Assembly (NCBI RefSeq): GCF_004363725.1
Contig: NZ_SNZF01000004.1
Span: 159,220-223,219 of the forward strand
Length of the DNA: 64,000 nt
Direction: 5' to 3'
DNA from: Aquamicrobium defluvii
Lineage (GTDB): Bacteria; Pseudomonadota; Alphaproteobacteria; Rhizobiales; Rhizobiaceae
Positions 47,817 through 57,540 of the stretch are shown piece after piece; within the stretch, counting starts at the first letter, position 1; each line of letters opens with the position of its first letter. A program made the position numbers and the translations under genes. The notes below the pieces were generated by a model. The model saw nothing but the letters and a program-made list of their open reading frames with translations, did no database searches and was not told where the DNA came from.

Positions 47817-49205
47817 ATGACCGAAACGGTCAAGCTCAAATCCCCCATCGACGGCTCGATCTATGCCGAGCGGCCGGTTGCGACCGATCCGGAGGTGAAT
47901 GCCGCGGTCGAGCGCGCGCGCGCGGCGCAGGCAGGCTGGGCGCAAACCTCCATCGCGGAACGCGGCAAATATATGCTCGCCATGCTGGAAGCGCTGGTTT
48001 CCATGACCGACGAGATCGTGCCGGAAATCGCATGGCAGATGGGGCGCCCGGTGCGCTACGGCGGCGAGTTCGGCGGTGTACGCGAACGTGTCTCCTACAT
48101 GGTGGAGATCGCCGAGCAGGCGCTGAAGCCGGTGCCGGCGTCCAACCCGAAGGACGGCTTCCGCCGCTATGTGAAGAAGGAGCCGCTGGGCGTGGTGATG
48201 GTCATCGCGCCGTGGAACTATCCCTATCTCACCGCCGTCAACACCATCGTGCCGGCGCTGATGGCAGGCTCGACGGTGATCCTCAAGCATGCGGCCCAGA
48301 CCCTCTTGGTCGGCGAGCGCTTCGCAAAGGCGTTCGAGATGGCGGGGTTGCCCCGTGGCGTGTTCCAGAATGTGGTGCTCAACCATGGCCAGACCGAGAA
48401 GCTGCTCGGCTCCGGCAGGATCGACCATGTCAACTTCACCGGTTCGGTAGGCGGCGGGCGCGCCATCGAGAAGGCGGCGGCCGGTACCTTCATGACGCTG
48501 GGGCTGGAACTCGGCGGCAAGGATCCGGCCTATGTGCTGTCGGATGCGAAGATCGACCATGCGGTTGCAAGTCTGGTCGACGGGGCCTTCTTCAATTCGG
48601 GCCAGTGCTGCTGCGGCATCGAGCGCGTCTATGTGCATGAAAAGGTCTATGACCAGTTCGTCGAGGGCTTCATCACCGAAACGAAGAACTATGTCGTCGG
48701 CAATCCGCTGGAGCAGGCGACCACGCTCGGGCCGATGGCGCAGGCGCGCTTCGCCGACCTGATCCGCGAGCAGAAGGCCGAGGCGCTGCGCAAGGGCGCC
48801 GTGGCGCATGTCAACATGAAGGTCGACAACGACGTCGCCGGCTCGCCCTATATCGCGCCGGAAGTGCTGACCAACGTCGACCACCAGATGAGCGTCATGC
48901 GCGAGGAAAGCTTCGGCCCCATCGTCGGCATCATGAAGGTGCGCAACGACGAGGAGGCCGTCGCGCTGATGAACGACAGCCCCTACGGGCTGACCGCCTC
49001 GATCTGGACGAGCGACACCGAGCATGCGGTTTCCATCGGCGACCGTGTCGAAACCGGCACCATCTTCATGAACCGCTGTGACTATCTCGACCCGGCGCTG
49101 GTGTGGACCGGCGTCAAGGATACCGGCAAGGGCGCGGCGCTGTCGGCCATCGGCTACGACAACCTGACCCGGCCGAAGAGCTATCACCTGCGCGAAGAAA
49201 TCTGA
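47817..49205 (+). CDS. aldehyde dehydrogenase family protein
   Basis: 462 residues. NAD(P)-binding FTGSVGGGR, general-base Glu231 in LELGGKDP and nucleophile Cys265 in NSGQCCCG are all present. It oxidises an aldehyde to the acid or, after amino-alcohol oxidation, a glutamylated aldehyde. ATG at 47817 follows GAAAGGAAA and restores the family N-terminus MTETVKLKSPIDGS. The alcohol dehydrogenase gene starts 19 nt later. Confidence 0.9.
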   Translation: MTETVKLKSPIDGSIYAERPVATDPEVNAAVERARAAQAGWAQTSIAERGKYMLAMLEALVSMTDEIVPEIAWQMGRPVRYGGEFGGVRERVSYMVEIAEQALKPVPASNPKDGFRRYVKKEPLGVVMVIAPWNYPYLTAVNTIVPALMAGSTVILKHAAQTLLVGERFAKAFEMAGLPRGVFQNVVLNHGQTEKLLGSGRIDHVNFTGSVGGGRAIEKAAAGTFMTLGLELGGKDPAYVLSDAKIDHAVASLVDGAFFNSGQCCCGIERVYVHEKVYDQFVEGFITETKNYVVGNPLEQATTLGPMAQARFADLIREQKAEALRKGAVAHVNMKVDNDVAGSPYIAPEVLTNVDHQMSVMREESFGPIVGIMKVRNDEEAVALMNDSPYGLTASIWTSDTEHAVSIGDRVETGTIFMNRCDYLDPALVWTGVKDTGKGAALSAIGYDNLTRPKSYHLREEI

Positions 49206-49223
49206 CATTCAAGAAGAACAGAC

Positions 49224-50396
49224 ATGACCAATCCCGTCTCCAAATGGAACTACCCCACCACGATCCTCTTCGGCGTGGGGCGCATCAAGGAACTGCCGGG
49301 CGCGCTCGCCGCTTCCGGCATCAGGAAACCGCTCTTCGTCACCGATCCGGGGCTGGCGAAGCTCCCCGTGGTAGCCTCGACGCTCGCCATCCTCGATGCG
49401 GCCAAGGTGCCCTACGGCGTGTTTTCCGACGTCAAGCCCAATCCGGTCGAAGCCAACCTCACCGCCGGCATCGAGGTCTTCAGCAAGGGCGGCCATGACG
49501 GTGTCATCGCCTTCGGTGGCGGCTCGGCGCTCGACCTCGGCAAGCTGATCGCCTTTCAGGCCGGCCAGAGCCGCCCGGTGTGGGACTTCGAGGACATCGG
49601 CGACTGGTGGACGCGCGCCGATGCCGACAGGATCGTGCCGATCGTCGCCGTGCCGACAACGGCAGGCACCGGCTCGGAAGTCGGCCGCGCCGGCGTCATC
49701 ACCCATGAGGCATCGCACACCAAGAAGGTCATCTTCCACCCGAAGATGATGCCGGCCATCGTCATCGCCGATCCGGAGCTGACCGCCGGAATGCCGCCCT
49801 TCATAACCGCCGGAACCGGCATGGACGCGCTGGCCCACTGCCTCGAAGCCTATTGCGCGCCGGGCTATCATCCGATGGCCGACGGCATCGCGGTGGAGGG
49901 CGTTCGGCTGGTTCTTGAAAACCTCCCCAAAGCTTTCCATGACGGTTCGGACCTCATCGCCCGCGCCAACATGATGAGCGCGGCCGCCATGGGGGCCACC
50001 GCCTTCCAGAAGGGGCTCGGAGCCATCCATTCCCTCTCGCACCCGATCGGGGCGCTCTACGACACCCATCACGGCATGACCAATGCGGTGTTCATGCCTT
50101 ATGTGCTGGCCTTCAACCGGGAGGCAATCGAGGAACGCATCGAGCGGCTGGCCGCTTATTGCGGCATCGAGGGCGGTTTCGACGGTTTTGCCGCCAGGAT
50201 CCTGAAGCTGCGCGAGGAGCTGAAGGTGCCGCACACGCTGTCCGGTCTGATCCGGGACCTCGACATGGATGCCGGGCGCAAGGAACTGATCGCGGACATG
50301 GCCATCGTCGATCCGACGGCCGGCGGAAATCCGTTGAAGCTGACGAAGGAAGGCGCACTCAGGCTGCTCGAGGACGCCATCGCCGGAACCGTCTGA
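49224..50396 (+). CDS. iron-containing alcohol dehydrogenase
   Basis: 390 residues of the group III ADH/Rossmann-like fold. NAD-binding GGGSALDLGK, metal ligands Asp and His in DALAHCLEAY and SLSHPIGALYDTHHG are all visible. It would interconvert an alcohol and aldehyde. Placed after the aldehyde dehydrogenase it can supply the aldehyde substrate. The ABC importer operon begins 224 nt downstream. Confidence 0.9.
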   Translation: MTNPVSKWNYPTTILFGVGRIKELPGALAASGIRKPLFVTDPGLAKLPVVASTLAILDAAKVPYGVFSDVKPNPVEANLTAGIEVFSKGGHDGVIAFGGGSALDLGKLIAFQAGQSRPVWDFEDIGDWWTRADADRIVPIVAVPTTAGTGSEVGRAGVITHEASHTKKVIFHPKMMPAIVIADPELTAGMPPFITAGTGMDALAHCLEAYCAPGYHPMADGIAVEGVRLVLENLPKAFHDGSDLIARANMMSAAAMGATAFQKGLGAIHSLSHPIGALYDTHHGMTNAVFMPYVLAFNREAIEERIERLAAYCGIEGGFDGFAARILKLREELKVPHTLSGLIRDLDMDAGRKELIADMAIVDPTAGGNPLKLTKEGALRLLEDAIAGTV

Positions 50397-50620
50397 GAAG
50401 CGGCGAGAAGCCGCCCGGACCGAACCGAAACCACCAGAGGGGAACAAGGAGGAGTTTTATTTAGCCGGAAAACATATTGGCCGATTGTCAGGATCGGCAA
50501 AACTGGTTTAGCCTTTCGTTTTGTGGCGAGAGGGGTTCATCTGGCTTTCATCCAAACGTCACATGAACTCGCTACCGCGTCGCAGGCGTCACAAGGCGTC
50601 AGCTCAATGGAGATAACGAG

Positions 50621-51721
50621 ATGTTCAAGTTTGCGGGGAAGGTACTGTCCGTAACGGCAGCCGCTCTGATGGTCACATCGGCCATTTCGTCCGCCCAGTC
50701 GCTGGACGAGATCGTCGAGGCGGCCAAGAAGGAAGGCATGCTGACCACCATCGCCCTGCCGCACGACTGGTGCGGGTGGGAAGGAATCCTGGCCGGCTTC
50801 AAGGCCAAGTATCCGGAAATCACCATCAACGAGCTGAACCCCGATGCGGGCTCGGCCGACGAGATCGAGGCGATCCGCGCCAACAAGGGCAACACCGGCC
50901 CGCAGGCTCCCGACGTGATCGACGTCGGTCTTGCGTTCGGCCCGTCCTCGACCAAGGAAGGCCTGCTTCTGCCCTACAAGGTCTCGACCTTCGACGGCAT
51001 CGAGGTGAAGGATCCGGACGGCCACTGGTACGGCGGCTACTACGGCGTTCTCGCCTTCGAGGTGAACACCGACATCGTCAAGGAAGTGCCGCAGGACTGG
51101 GCCGATCTGCTGAAGCCCGAATATGCCAATTCGGTCGCGCTGGCCGGTGATCCGCGCGCCGCCAACCAGGCGATCCTGTCGGTTTATGCCGCAGGTCTGT
51201 CGGCTGCCGGCGGTGACGCCTCCAAGGCTTCCGAAGCCGGTCTCGACTTCTTCAAGCAGCTCAACGAGAAGGGCAACTTCGTGCCGGTTATCGGCAAGGC
51301 CTCGTCGCTGGCGCAGGGCACCACGCCGATCATCGTGCGCTGGGACTACAACGCGCTTGCCGACCGTGACACGCTGAACGGCAATCCGCCGGTCGAGGTC
51401 GTGGTGCCGAAGAGCGGCGTTCTCGCCGGCGTCTACGCACAGGCGATCAGCGCCTATGCGCCGCATCCGAACGCCGCCAAGTTGTGGCTGGAGTACATCT
51501 ACTCCGACGAGGGCCAGCTCGGCTTCCTGAAGGGCTACTGCCACCCGGCTCGCTTCAACCAGCTGGTTTCCGAGGGCAAGGTGCCGCAGGAAATCCTCGA
51601 CAAGCTGCCGCCGGCGGAGGCCTACACCAAGGCCGTGTTCCCGTCGCTTGAGGAGCAGGACGCCAACAAGAACGCCGTCACCGGCGGCTGGGACAGCGTC
51701 GTCGGCGCCAACGTCCAGTAA
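50621..51721 (+). CDS. ABC importer substrate-binding protein (PotD/AfuA-like)
   Basis: 366 residues. The signal peptide ends near ISSAQS. The bilobed fold has EAAKKEGMLTTIALPHDWCGWEGILAGFKAKYP and YGGYYGVLAFEVNTDIV, as in the iron/polyamine-type extracellular binding proteins. Ligand is not fixed by the sequence. It is first in an operon with two permeases and an ATPase. A 15-pair hairpin follows it. Confidence 0.85.
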   Translation: MFKFAGKVLSVTAAALMVTSAISSAQSLDEIVEAAKKEGMLTTIALPHDWCGWEGILAGFKAKYPEITINELNPDAGSADEIEAIRANKGNTGPQAPDVIDVGLAFGPSSTKEGLLLPYKVSTFDGIEVKDPDGHWYGGYYGVLAFEVNTDIVKEVPQDWADLLKPEYANSVALAGDPRAANQAILSVYAAGLSAAGGDASKASEAGLDFFKQLNEKGNFVPVIGKASSLAQGTTPIIVRWDYNALADRDTLNGNPPVEVVVPKSGVLAGVYAQAISAYAPHPNAAKLWLEYIYSDEGQLGFLKGYCHPARFNQLVSEGKVPQEILDKLPPAEAYTKAVFPSLEEQDANKNAVTGGWDSVVGANVQ

Positions 51722-51734
51722 ACAAGCCTGAACA

Positions 51735-51768
51735 GTCCGGCGCGGCTCCGGCAGGAGCCGCGCCGGAC
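51735..51768 (+). repeat. 15-bp intercistronic hairpin after the binding-protein gene
   Basis: GTCCGGCGCGGCTCC and its exact complement flank a GGCA loop, beginning 13 nt after the stop. There is no T-run. Such hairpins commonly protect the upstream mRNA from 3' exonucleases and so enrich binding protein over permease. Confidence 0.75.
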
Positions 51769-51890
51769 CTGCCGATGCATCGGCCATGAAACCGGGACCG
51801 GTTCAATCCGATGCTCGTCCAAGGGGACAAGATCGCCGCCGCGCACCCGTCGTGGCCTGTGACGATCCCGGAAAGGGGCCTGTACCGCGC

Positions 51891-52778
51891 ATGAGTCAAC
51901 CGATAGCCGCGCCGGCTTCCGCAGCAGTGCGACCGCGCATGTCGCTTGCGTGGCTTGGCGTGATGCCATTCCTGTTGTTCGCCCTCCTGTTTCTCGTCTT
52001 GCCGACCATGCAGATCATCGTCGGCTCTTTCCGCAACGCGGCGGGCGAGTTCACGCTCGATAATATCGTCAACCTGTTTCAGCCGTCGATCATGGCGGCG
52101 TACTGGATCTCGATCCGCATCAGCGTCGCCTCCGCGCTGCTTGGCTGCCTCGTCGGCTTTCTGATGGCATGGGCAATGGTGCTCGGCGGACTGCCCGGAT
52201 GGCTGCGTTCGCCGCTGCTCACCTTCTCCGGCGTGGCCTCCAACTTCGCCGGCATCCCGCTGGCCTTCGCTTTCCTCGCCACCTTCGGGCGGCTCGGCCT
52301 CGTCACGCTCATCTTGCGCGACTGGTTCGGCATCAACATCTATGCGATGGGCTTCAACATCCTGTCGTTCGGCGGATTGACGCTGACCTATCTGTTCTTC
52401 CAGATACCGCTGACCATCCTGATCATGACGCCGGCACTGGACGGAATGCGGCGCGAATGGCGTGAGGCTGCCTCCATTCTGGGGGCATCGCCCTTCCAGT
52501 ACTGGCGCATGGTGGCGCTGCCGATCCTGTGGCCGAGCCTGCTTGGCACTTTCGCGCTCCTGTTCGCCAATGCCTTCGGCGCGGTCGCCACCGCCTATGC
52601 GCTGACCGGCAGTTCGCTGTCCATCGTGCCGATCCTGCTGTTCGCGCAGATCCGGGGCGACGTGTTGCAGGACCCGCATCTCGGCTACGCGCTGGCCTTC
52701 GGCATGATCGTCATCACCGGCATCGCGAATTTCATCTATATCTGGCTTCGCGCCCGCAGCGAGAGGTGGATGAAATGA
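51891..52778 (+). CDS. ABC importer permease 1 (PotB-like)
   Basis: 295 residues with six transmembrane helices and the EAA loop EWREAASILGASPFQYWRM that contacts the ATPase. It is the first permease of the PotABCD-like operon. ATG at 51891 (GGAAAGGGG upstream) is preferred over an in-frame ATG at 51786, which would add a nonconserved 35 residues. The next permease overlaps by 4 nt. Confidence 0.9.
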   Translation: MSQPIAAPASAAVRPRMSLAWLGVMPFLLFALLFLVLPTMQIIVGSFRNAAGEFTLDNIVNLFQPSIMAAYWISIRISVASALLGCLVGFLMAWAMVLGGLPGWLRSPLLTFSGVASNFAGIPLAFAFLATFGRLGLVTLILRDWFGINIYAMGFNILSFGGLTLTYLFFQIPLTILIMTPALDGMRREWREAASILGASPFQYWRMVALPILWPSLLGTFALLFANAFGAVATAYALTGSSLSIVPILLFAQIRGDVLQDPHLGYALAFGMIVITGIANFIYIWLRARSERWMK

Positions 52779-53566
52779 AGATAAACCGCTTCTGGTCCTG
52801 GCTGTTCTTCGGCGTCGGCGCGCTCTATTTCGTGCTGCCGCTGATCAGCACGGCCGAATTTTCGCTCAAGATGCGCCGCGGCGCCTATACGCTCGACGCC
52901 TACTGGACGGTGCTGGCCGATCCGCGCTTCCAGCAGACATTCACCTACTCGGTGCTGATGGCGCTCGCCACCATCGCCTTCGGGGTGCTGCTTGTGGTGC
53001 CGACCGCATACTGGGTGCGGCTGAAGCTGCCGCGCTGGCGTCCTGTGCTGGAGTTCATCACGCTTCTGCCGCTGATCATTCCGCCGATCGTCATCGTGTT
53101 CGGCTATATCCGCCTGTACAACACCTCGTCATGGCTGCCGCTCACCGGCTCGGCCATGGGCACCAACCTGCTTTTGATGTTCGGCTATGTGATCCTGTCG
53201 CTGCCCTATATGTACCGGGCGGTGGATACGGGCCTGCGCGCCATCGACGTGGCGACCCTGACCGAAGCCGCCCAGAGCCTCGGGGCCGGCTGGGTGACCA
53301 TCCTTACCCGCGTCATCCTGCCGAATGTGGCGGTGGCGGTACTTTCGGGCGCATTCATCACCTTCGCCATCGTCATCGGCGAGTTCGTCATGGCGGCGCT
53401 GCTCAACCGCCCGTCCTTCGGGCCTTACATGCAGCTTCTTGGCGCCAACCGGGCCTATGAGCCGGCGGCACTTGCCGTTATCGCCTTTGCCATAACCTGG
53501 GGCTGCATGGCCCTGATCCAGTTCGTCTCGAAGTTCGCGCCCAGGGCGCCGGGCGCACAGCACTGA
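52775..53566 (+). CDS. ABC importer permease 2 (PotC-like)
   Basis: 263 residues, six transmembrane helices and the coupling loop TLTEAAQSLGAGWVTILTRVILP. It begins MKINRFWSWLFFG, with ATG at 52775 overlapping the previous stop as ATGA. It forms the heterodimeric channel with permease 1. Confidence 0.9.
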   Translation: MKINRFWSWLFFGVGALYFVLPLISTAEFSLKMRRGAYTLDAYWTVLADPRFQQTFTYSVLMALATIAFGVLLVVPTAYWVRLKLPRWRPVLEFITLLPLIIPPIVIVFGYIRLYNTSSWLPLTGSAMGTNLLLMFGYVILSLPYMYRAVDTGLRAIDVATLTEAAQSLGAGWVTILTRVILPNVAVAVLSGAFITFAIVIGEFVMAALLNRPSFGPYMQLLGANRAYEPAALAVIAFAITWGCMALIQFVSKFAPRAPGAQH

Positions 53567-53586
53567 GAACGGAGACCGCGCAGCCA

Positions 53587-54651
53587 ATGCCAGAGCCCTT
53601 CCTGTCGATCCAGTACGTCCGCAAGTCCTTCGGTGCAACCACCGTCGTGCAGGATTTCAATCTCGACGTCGAAGCGGGCGAGTTCATCTCCTTTCTTGGC
53701 CCGTCCGGTTGCGGCAAGACCACGGTGCTGCGCATGGTCGCCGGTTTCGAGGAGCCGAGCGGCGGGCGTATCGTCATCGGCGGCAAGGATGTGACGGGGC
53801 TGAAGCCCAACCAGCGCAACATAGGCATGGTGTTCCAGGCTTATGCGCTGTTTCCCAACCTGACGGTGGCGCAGAATATCGGCTTCGGCCTCAAGGTGGC
53901 GGGCGTTGCCAGGGCCGAGATCGACAGCCGCGTGGCCGAGATGCTCGACATCATCAAGCTGCCGGCCGGCGAGTTCGGTGCGCGCTACCCCTACCAGCTC
54001 TCGGGCGGCCAGCAGCAGCGCGTCGCGCTGGCGCGGGCGCTGGCGCCGCGGCCCAAGGTTCTGCTGCTCGACGAACCGCTGTCGGCGCTCGATGCCAAGG
54101 TGCGCGTTTCGCTGCGTGAGGAAATCCGCTCCATCCAGAAGAAGCTCGGCATCACAACCATCTTCGTGACGCACGATCAGGAAGAGGCGCTGTCCATCTC
54201 CGACCGCATCGTGGTCATGTATGGCGGCAAGGCCGAGCAGGTGGGCACAGCCTTCGAGATCTACAACCGGCCGGCGACGCGCTTCGTGGCCGGTTTCGTC
54301 GGTACGCTGAACGTGCTCGAAGGCCGGCTCGGCAATGCCGGAAAGGTGCAGGTCGGCAGCGGCGAGATCGCGCTGCGGGAGGAGCCGGCGGGGGGCAGAT
54401 CGGGCGATACCGTTTCACTGGCCCTGCGCCCGGAGGCAATCGCGCTGGGCCGACGTGACGGCGACGATGCGGTGCTTCCCGGCGAAATCGCCGACGTGCA
54501 TTTCCTCGGCTCGGTGATCCGGGTCCGGGTGAGGGCAGGCGACAGCATCGTTTCGCTGGATACCTTCAACAATCCCGCGACGCCGCCGCCCCGGATCGGG
54601 GACAAGGTCGAGATCAGCTTCTCGTCAGGCGACGTGATGCTGCTGAACTGA
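53587..54651 (+). CDS. ABC importer ATPase with TOBE domain (PotA-like)
   Basis: 354 residues. Walker A GPSGCGKTT, Q-loop VFQAYALFP, signature LSGGQQQR, Walker B VLLLDEPLSALD and H-loop THDQEEAL are intact; a TOBE domain (about 280-350) follows. It powers the importer encoded just upstream. Its last 27 nt overlap, on the opposite strand, the end of the iron-importer permease gene. Confidence 0.93.
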   Translation: MPEPFLSIQYVRKSFGATTVVQDFNLDVEAGEFISFLGPSGCGKTTVLRMVAGFEEPSGGRIVIGGKDVTGLKPNQRNIGMVFQAYALFPNLTVAQNIGFGLKVAGVARAEIDSRVAEMLDIIKLPAGEFGARYPYQLSGGQQQRVALARALAPRPKVLLLDEPLSALDAKVRVSLREEIRSIQKKLGITTIFVTHDQEEALSISDRIVVMYGGKAEQVGTAFEIYNRPATRFVAGFVGTLNVLEGRLGNAGKVQVGSGEIALREEPAGGRSGDTVSLALRPEAIALGRRDGDDAVLPGEIADVHFLGSVIRVRVRAGDSIVSLDTFNNPATPPPRIGDKVEISFSSGDVMLLN

Positions 54652-56361
54652 CGGCAGCGACCGGGGCAGGGGAGCGACATCCCCCTGCCGCAGATTCCGC
54701 TCCGAGCCCACCCGTGACAACAGCACCACGGGCAATATGGCAATCAGCACGATGGCAAGCGCCGAAATCGATGCCTCCTCATAGGTGCCGCGCGCGGCCT
54801 CGCCGTAAAGATGGGTGGCGAGCGTCTCGACATTGAGCGGGCGCAGCAGCAGCGTTGCCGGCAGCTCCTTCACACAATCGACGAAGACCAGCAGGGCCGA
54901 AGCGGCGAGCGCCGTCTTCGACAAAGGCAGGTGAACGCGTCGCAGGGTGCCGGAGGCGGTCTCGCCCAGCGTGCGCGACACCTCGTCCAGCGACTGGGGG
55001 ATGCGGCTGAGGCCCGCCGCCATGCCGCCGGCCGAAATGGCGAGGAAGCGGGCCGTGTAGGCGTAGACCAGTGCCGCGCCCGAACCGAGGAAGATGAGAC
55101 CGGTGGAGATGCCGAACCATGAGCCGGCCAGCGCGTTCACCGTACGGTCGAAGGCGCCAAGCACGATGACCAGCCCGATGGCAATGACGGTGCCCGGTGC
55201 GGCATAGCCGATGGTGGAAAGCCGGAACGCCGTGGCGGAAACGCCGCCCGGCCGGGTGCGGGCCGCATAGGCTGCCGCCGCGCCGAGCACCAGTGTCAGC
55301 AAGGTGGCGGCTGCCGAAAGGAGGATCGTGCCCGATACCGTCGACAGGAAGCGTGGCGGCAGGCCGGCATAGCCGATGCGGGTCCATGCTTCCGTTGCCA
55401 GATAAAGCGCCGGGCCGACAAAGCCGATCAGTACCGGGATCAGCCCCAGCATCAGCAGCAGCAGGCCGGCAGAGGCAGACACGCGCTGCCGTTCGAAATT
55501 CTTGCCGCCGCGTTGCGCGCCGGCCGCGAAGCGCTGGCGGCGCCGCGCATATTGTTCGAGCGCCACCACAGCCACCACCACCACAAGCAGCGAAAGCGCG
55601 ATCTGCGATGCGCCCGGCAGGTCGGAGCGGGTGATCCATGTCGTGTAGATCGAGACCGTGAGCGTGCGCACGCCAAGGAACTCGGCAGCGCCGATGTCGT
55701 TCAGCGTCTCCATCAGCGCAAGGCTCATGCCCACGGCCACGGCGGGGCGGGCCAGCGGCAGGGCAACCCGCCAGAACACGGCGCGGCGCGAGACGCCCAG
55801 CGTGCGGGCCGCCTCGATCAGACTGGCCGGCTGGGTCAGGAACATGGCCCGCGTGGCGATGTAGACGTAGGGGTAGAGAACGAAGGAAAGGAGAATTATG
55901 CAGCCGGTCATCGAGCGGATGTCGGGCAGGCGGAATTCGCGCGGGCTGGAATAGCCGAGAACGGTGCGAATGGTGCCCTGGACGACGCCGATCGGGTGCA
56001 ATATGTCGAGATAGGTATAGGCGACGATATAGGTCGGAACGGCCAGTGGCAGCAGCAGCGCCCATTCCAGCGTGCGCCGTCCGGGAAATTCATAGGCCGT
56101 GACCAGCCATGCCGTTCCGGTGCCCAGAATGGCAACCAGCACACCGACACCGGCAAGCAGGATCAGCGTGTCGCGCAGGGCGACCGGCAGGATGGTGGAG
56201 AAGAGATGGTTCCACAGCCCTTCCGAGCCGTGCATCGCCTCGACCAGAAGTGCGAGGAAGGGCAGCGCGACGGCGAGGGCCGTTGCGCCGGCCGCAATGA
56301 GCCAGACGGCGCCGGAGCGCCGCCTCCCGTTCCGTCCTGAACCGGTTGCCGCCATTGTCAT
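54625..56361 (-). CDS. ferric-iron ABC transporter permease (FbpB type)
   Basis: 578 residues with two fused six-helix permease halves, twelve helices in all. Each half has a coupling loop (SLIEAARTLGVSRRAVFWRVALP and SLDEVSRTLGETASGTLRRVHLP). Together with the adjacent FbpA-like binding protein and FbpC-like ATPase this is a complete ferric iron importer. It is the last gene of the unit and overlaps the convergent ATPase gene by 27 nt. Confidence 0.9.
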   Translation of the reverse strand: MTMAATGSGRNGRRRSGAVWLIAAGATALAVALPFLALLVEAMHGSEGLWNHLFSTILPVALRDTLILLAGVGVLVAILGTGTAWLVTAYEFPGRRTLEWALLLPLAVPTYIVAYTYLDILHPIGVVQGTIRTVLGYSSPREFRLPDIRSMTGCIILLSFVLYPYVYIATRAMFLTQPASLIEAARTLGVSRRAVFWRVALPLARPAVAVGMSLALMETLNDIGAAEFLGVRTLTVSIYTTWITRSDLPGASQIALSLLVVVVAVVALEQYARRRQRFAAGAQRGGKNFERQRVSASAGLLLLMLGLIPVLIGFVGPALYLATEAWTRIGYAGLPPRFLSTVSGTILLSAAATLLTLVLGAAAAYAARTRPGGVSATAFRLSTIGYAAPGTVIAIGLVIVLGAFDRTVNALAGSWFGISTGLIFLGSGAALVYAYTARFLAISAGGMAAGLSRIPQSLDEVSRTLGETASGTLRRVHLPLSKTALAASALLVFVDCVKELPATLLLRPLNVETLATHLYGEAARGTYEEASISALAIVLIAILPVVLLSRVGSERNLRQGDVAPLPRSLPSVQQHHVA

Positions 56362-56402
56362 GAAAAGCGGAATGGCATCCGTGGGAATGCCATTCTCCCC
56401 TG

Positions 56403-57425
56403 TCAGTTGTCGAAGCCGACCTTGTCGACCAGCTCGCTGGCCGCCTTGCGGTTGGCGACGATCTCGGTGAGCGGCTTGGAGTCGATCTTCAGCTCGCCCA
56501 GTTCGGCGATGATCGGATCGGCTGCGACGCCGGCCTTGACCGGATATTCATAGTTCGCCTCGGCGTAGATCTTCTGCGCCTCGTCGGAAACCAGATATTC
56601 CAGCAGCTTGACCGCTTCTTCCCTGTTCGGAGCATGTTTGGCGACCGCCGCGCCCGAGATGTTCACATGGGTGCCGTCGTCCCTGAAGGTCGGCAGGAGA
56701 ACCTTGATGGCGTCGGCCCACTGCTTCTGCTCGTCGCCGCCCTTGCCCGAACGCATCAGGCCCACATAGTAGGAGTTGGCGACGGCAATGTCGCAGACGC
56801 CGCCGAGGATGTCCTTGGCGCCCTCACGGTCGCCGCCGGCTGCCTTGCGGGCCAGGTTGCCCTTGAGGCCGGTCAGCCACTTCTCGGTTTCCTCCGGCCC
56901 GTAGTGGGCGATGTAGTCGGCGATCAGGGCAGTGTTGTAGGGGTGCTGGCCCGAGCGGATGCAGACCTTGCCCTTCCATTTCGGATCGGACAGGTCCTCA
57001 TAGGTGATGGCGTCGAGATCGAGGTCCTTGGCGGCGTAGACCACACGGGCACGCATGGACAGGCCGAACCAGTTGCCGTCCGCGTCGCGGAGCTGGGCCG
57101 GGATTGCCTCGCTCAGCACGGCGGATTCGACTGGCTGGGTCACACCCTTGTCGACCAGATCGACGAGGTTGCCGGCGTCGACCGCCATCAGGATGTCGGC
57201 CGGCGAGCTTTCGCCTTCGGAGGCCACGCGCTCGGCAAGGCCGTCCTTGAGGAAGACGGTATTGACCTTGATGCCGGTGGAGCTGCTGAAGGAATCCAGC
57301 AAGGGCTGGATCAGGCCGGGTTCGCGGGTGGTGTAGATGCTCACTTCCGCTGCCGAGGCCGAATTGGCAACGGCAAGTAATGAGGCGGCGGCGAGAAGCG
57401 TCGTCTTGAAATGTGCGTTGCGCAT
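56403..57425 (-). CDS. ferric-iron ABC transporter substrate-binding protein (FbpA type)
   Basis: 340 residues. The signal peptide ends near ANSASA; AEVSIYTTREPGL starts the mature protein. The adjacent tyrosines in VANSYYVGL match the FbpA/FutA iron-coordinating pair and the N-terminal IYTTRE fits an additional ligand. ATG at 57425 has AGAAGAGG upstream. It lies between the ATPase and permease genes on the reverse strand. Confidence 0.9.
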   Translation of the reverse strand: MRNAHFKTTLLAAASLLAVANSASAAEVSIYTTREPGLIQPLLDSFSSSTGIKVNTVFLKDGLAERVASEGESSPADILMAVDAGNLVDLVDKGVTQPVESAVLSEAIPAQLRDADGNWFGLSMRARVVYAAKDLDLDAITYEDLSDPKWKGKVCIRSGQHPYNTALIADYIAHYGPEETEKWLTGLKGNLARKAAGGDREGAKDILGGVCDIAVANSYYVGLMRSGKGGDEQKQWADAIKVLLPTFRDDGTHVNISGAAVAKHAPNREEAVKLLEYLVSDEAQKIYAEANYEYPVKAGVAADPIIAELGELKIDSKPLTEIVANRKAASELVDKVGFDN

Positions 57426-57540
57426 GGAGCCTCTTCTCCTGTGTTGAGCTTGCATATGCGCTGCACCATTTATGATCCAGTTAGTCAAGTTTTCTTGAGC
57501 CGGTTTGTGCCAGATCACAAAAAGTTTATCGGGGTGATGG
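57426..57540 (-). promoter_or_regulatory. leader between the iron-importer ATPase and binding-protein genes
   Basis: 115-nt AT-rich gap inside the operon, longer than needed. It holds a small inverted repeat TCAAG-TTTT-CTTGA (57485-57498) and TTGACT on the reverse strand, so the binding protein may have its own promoter. No Irr, RirA or Fur site that I recognise is present. Confidence 0.35.
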
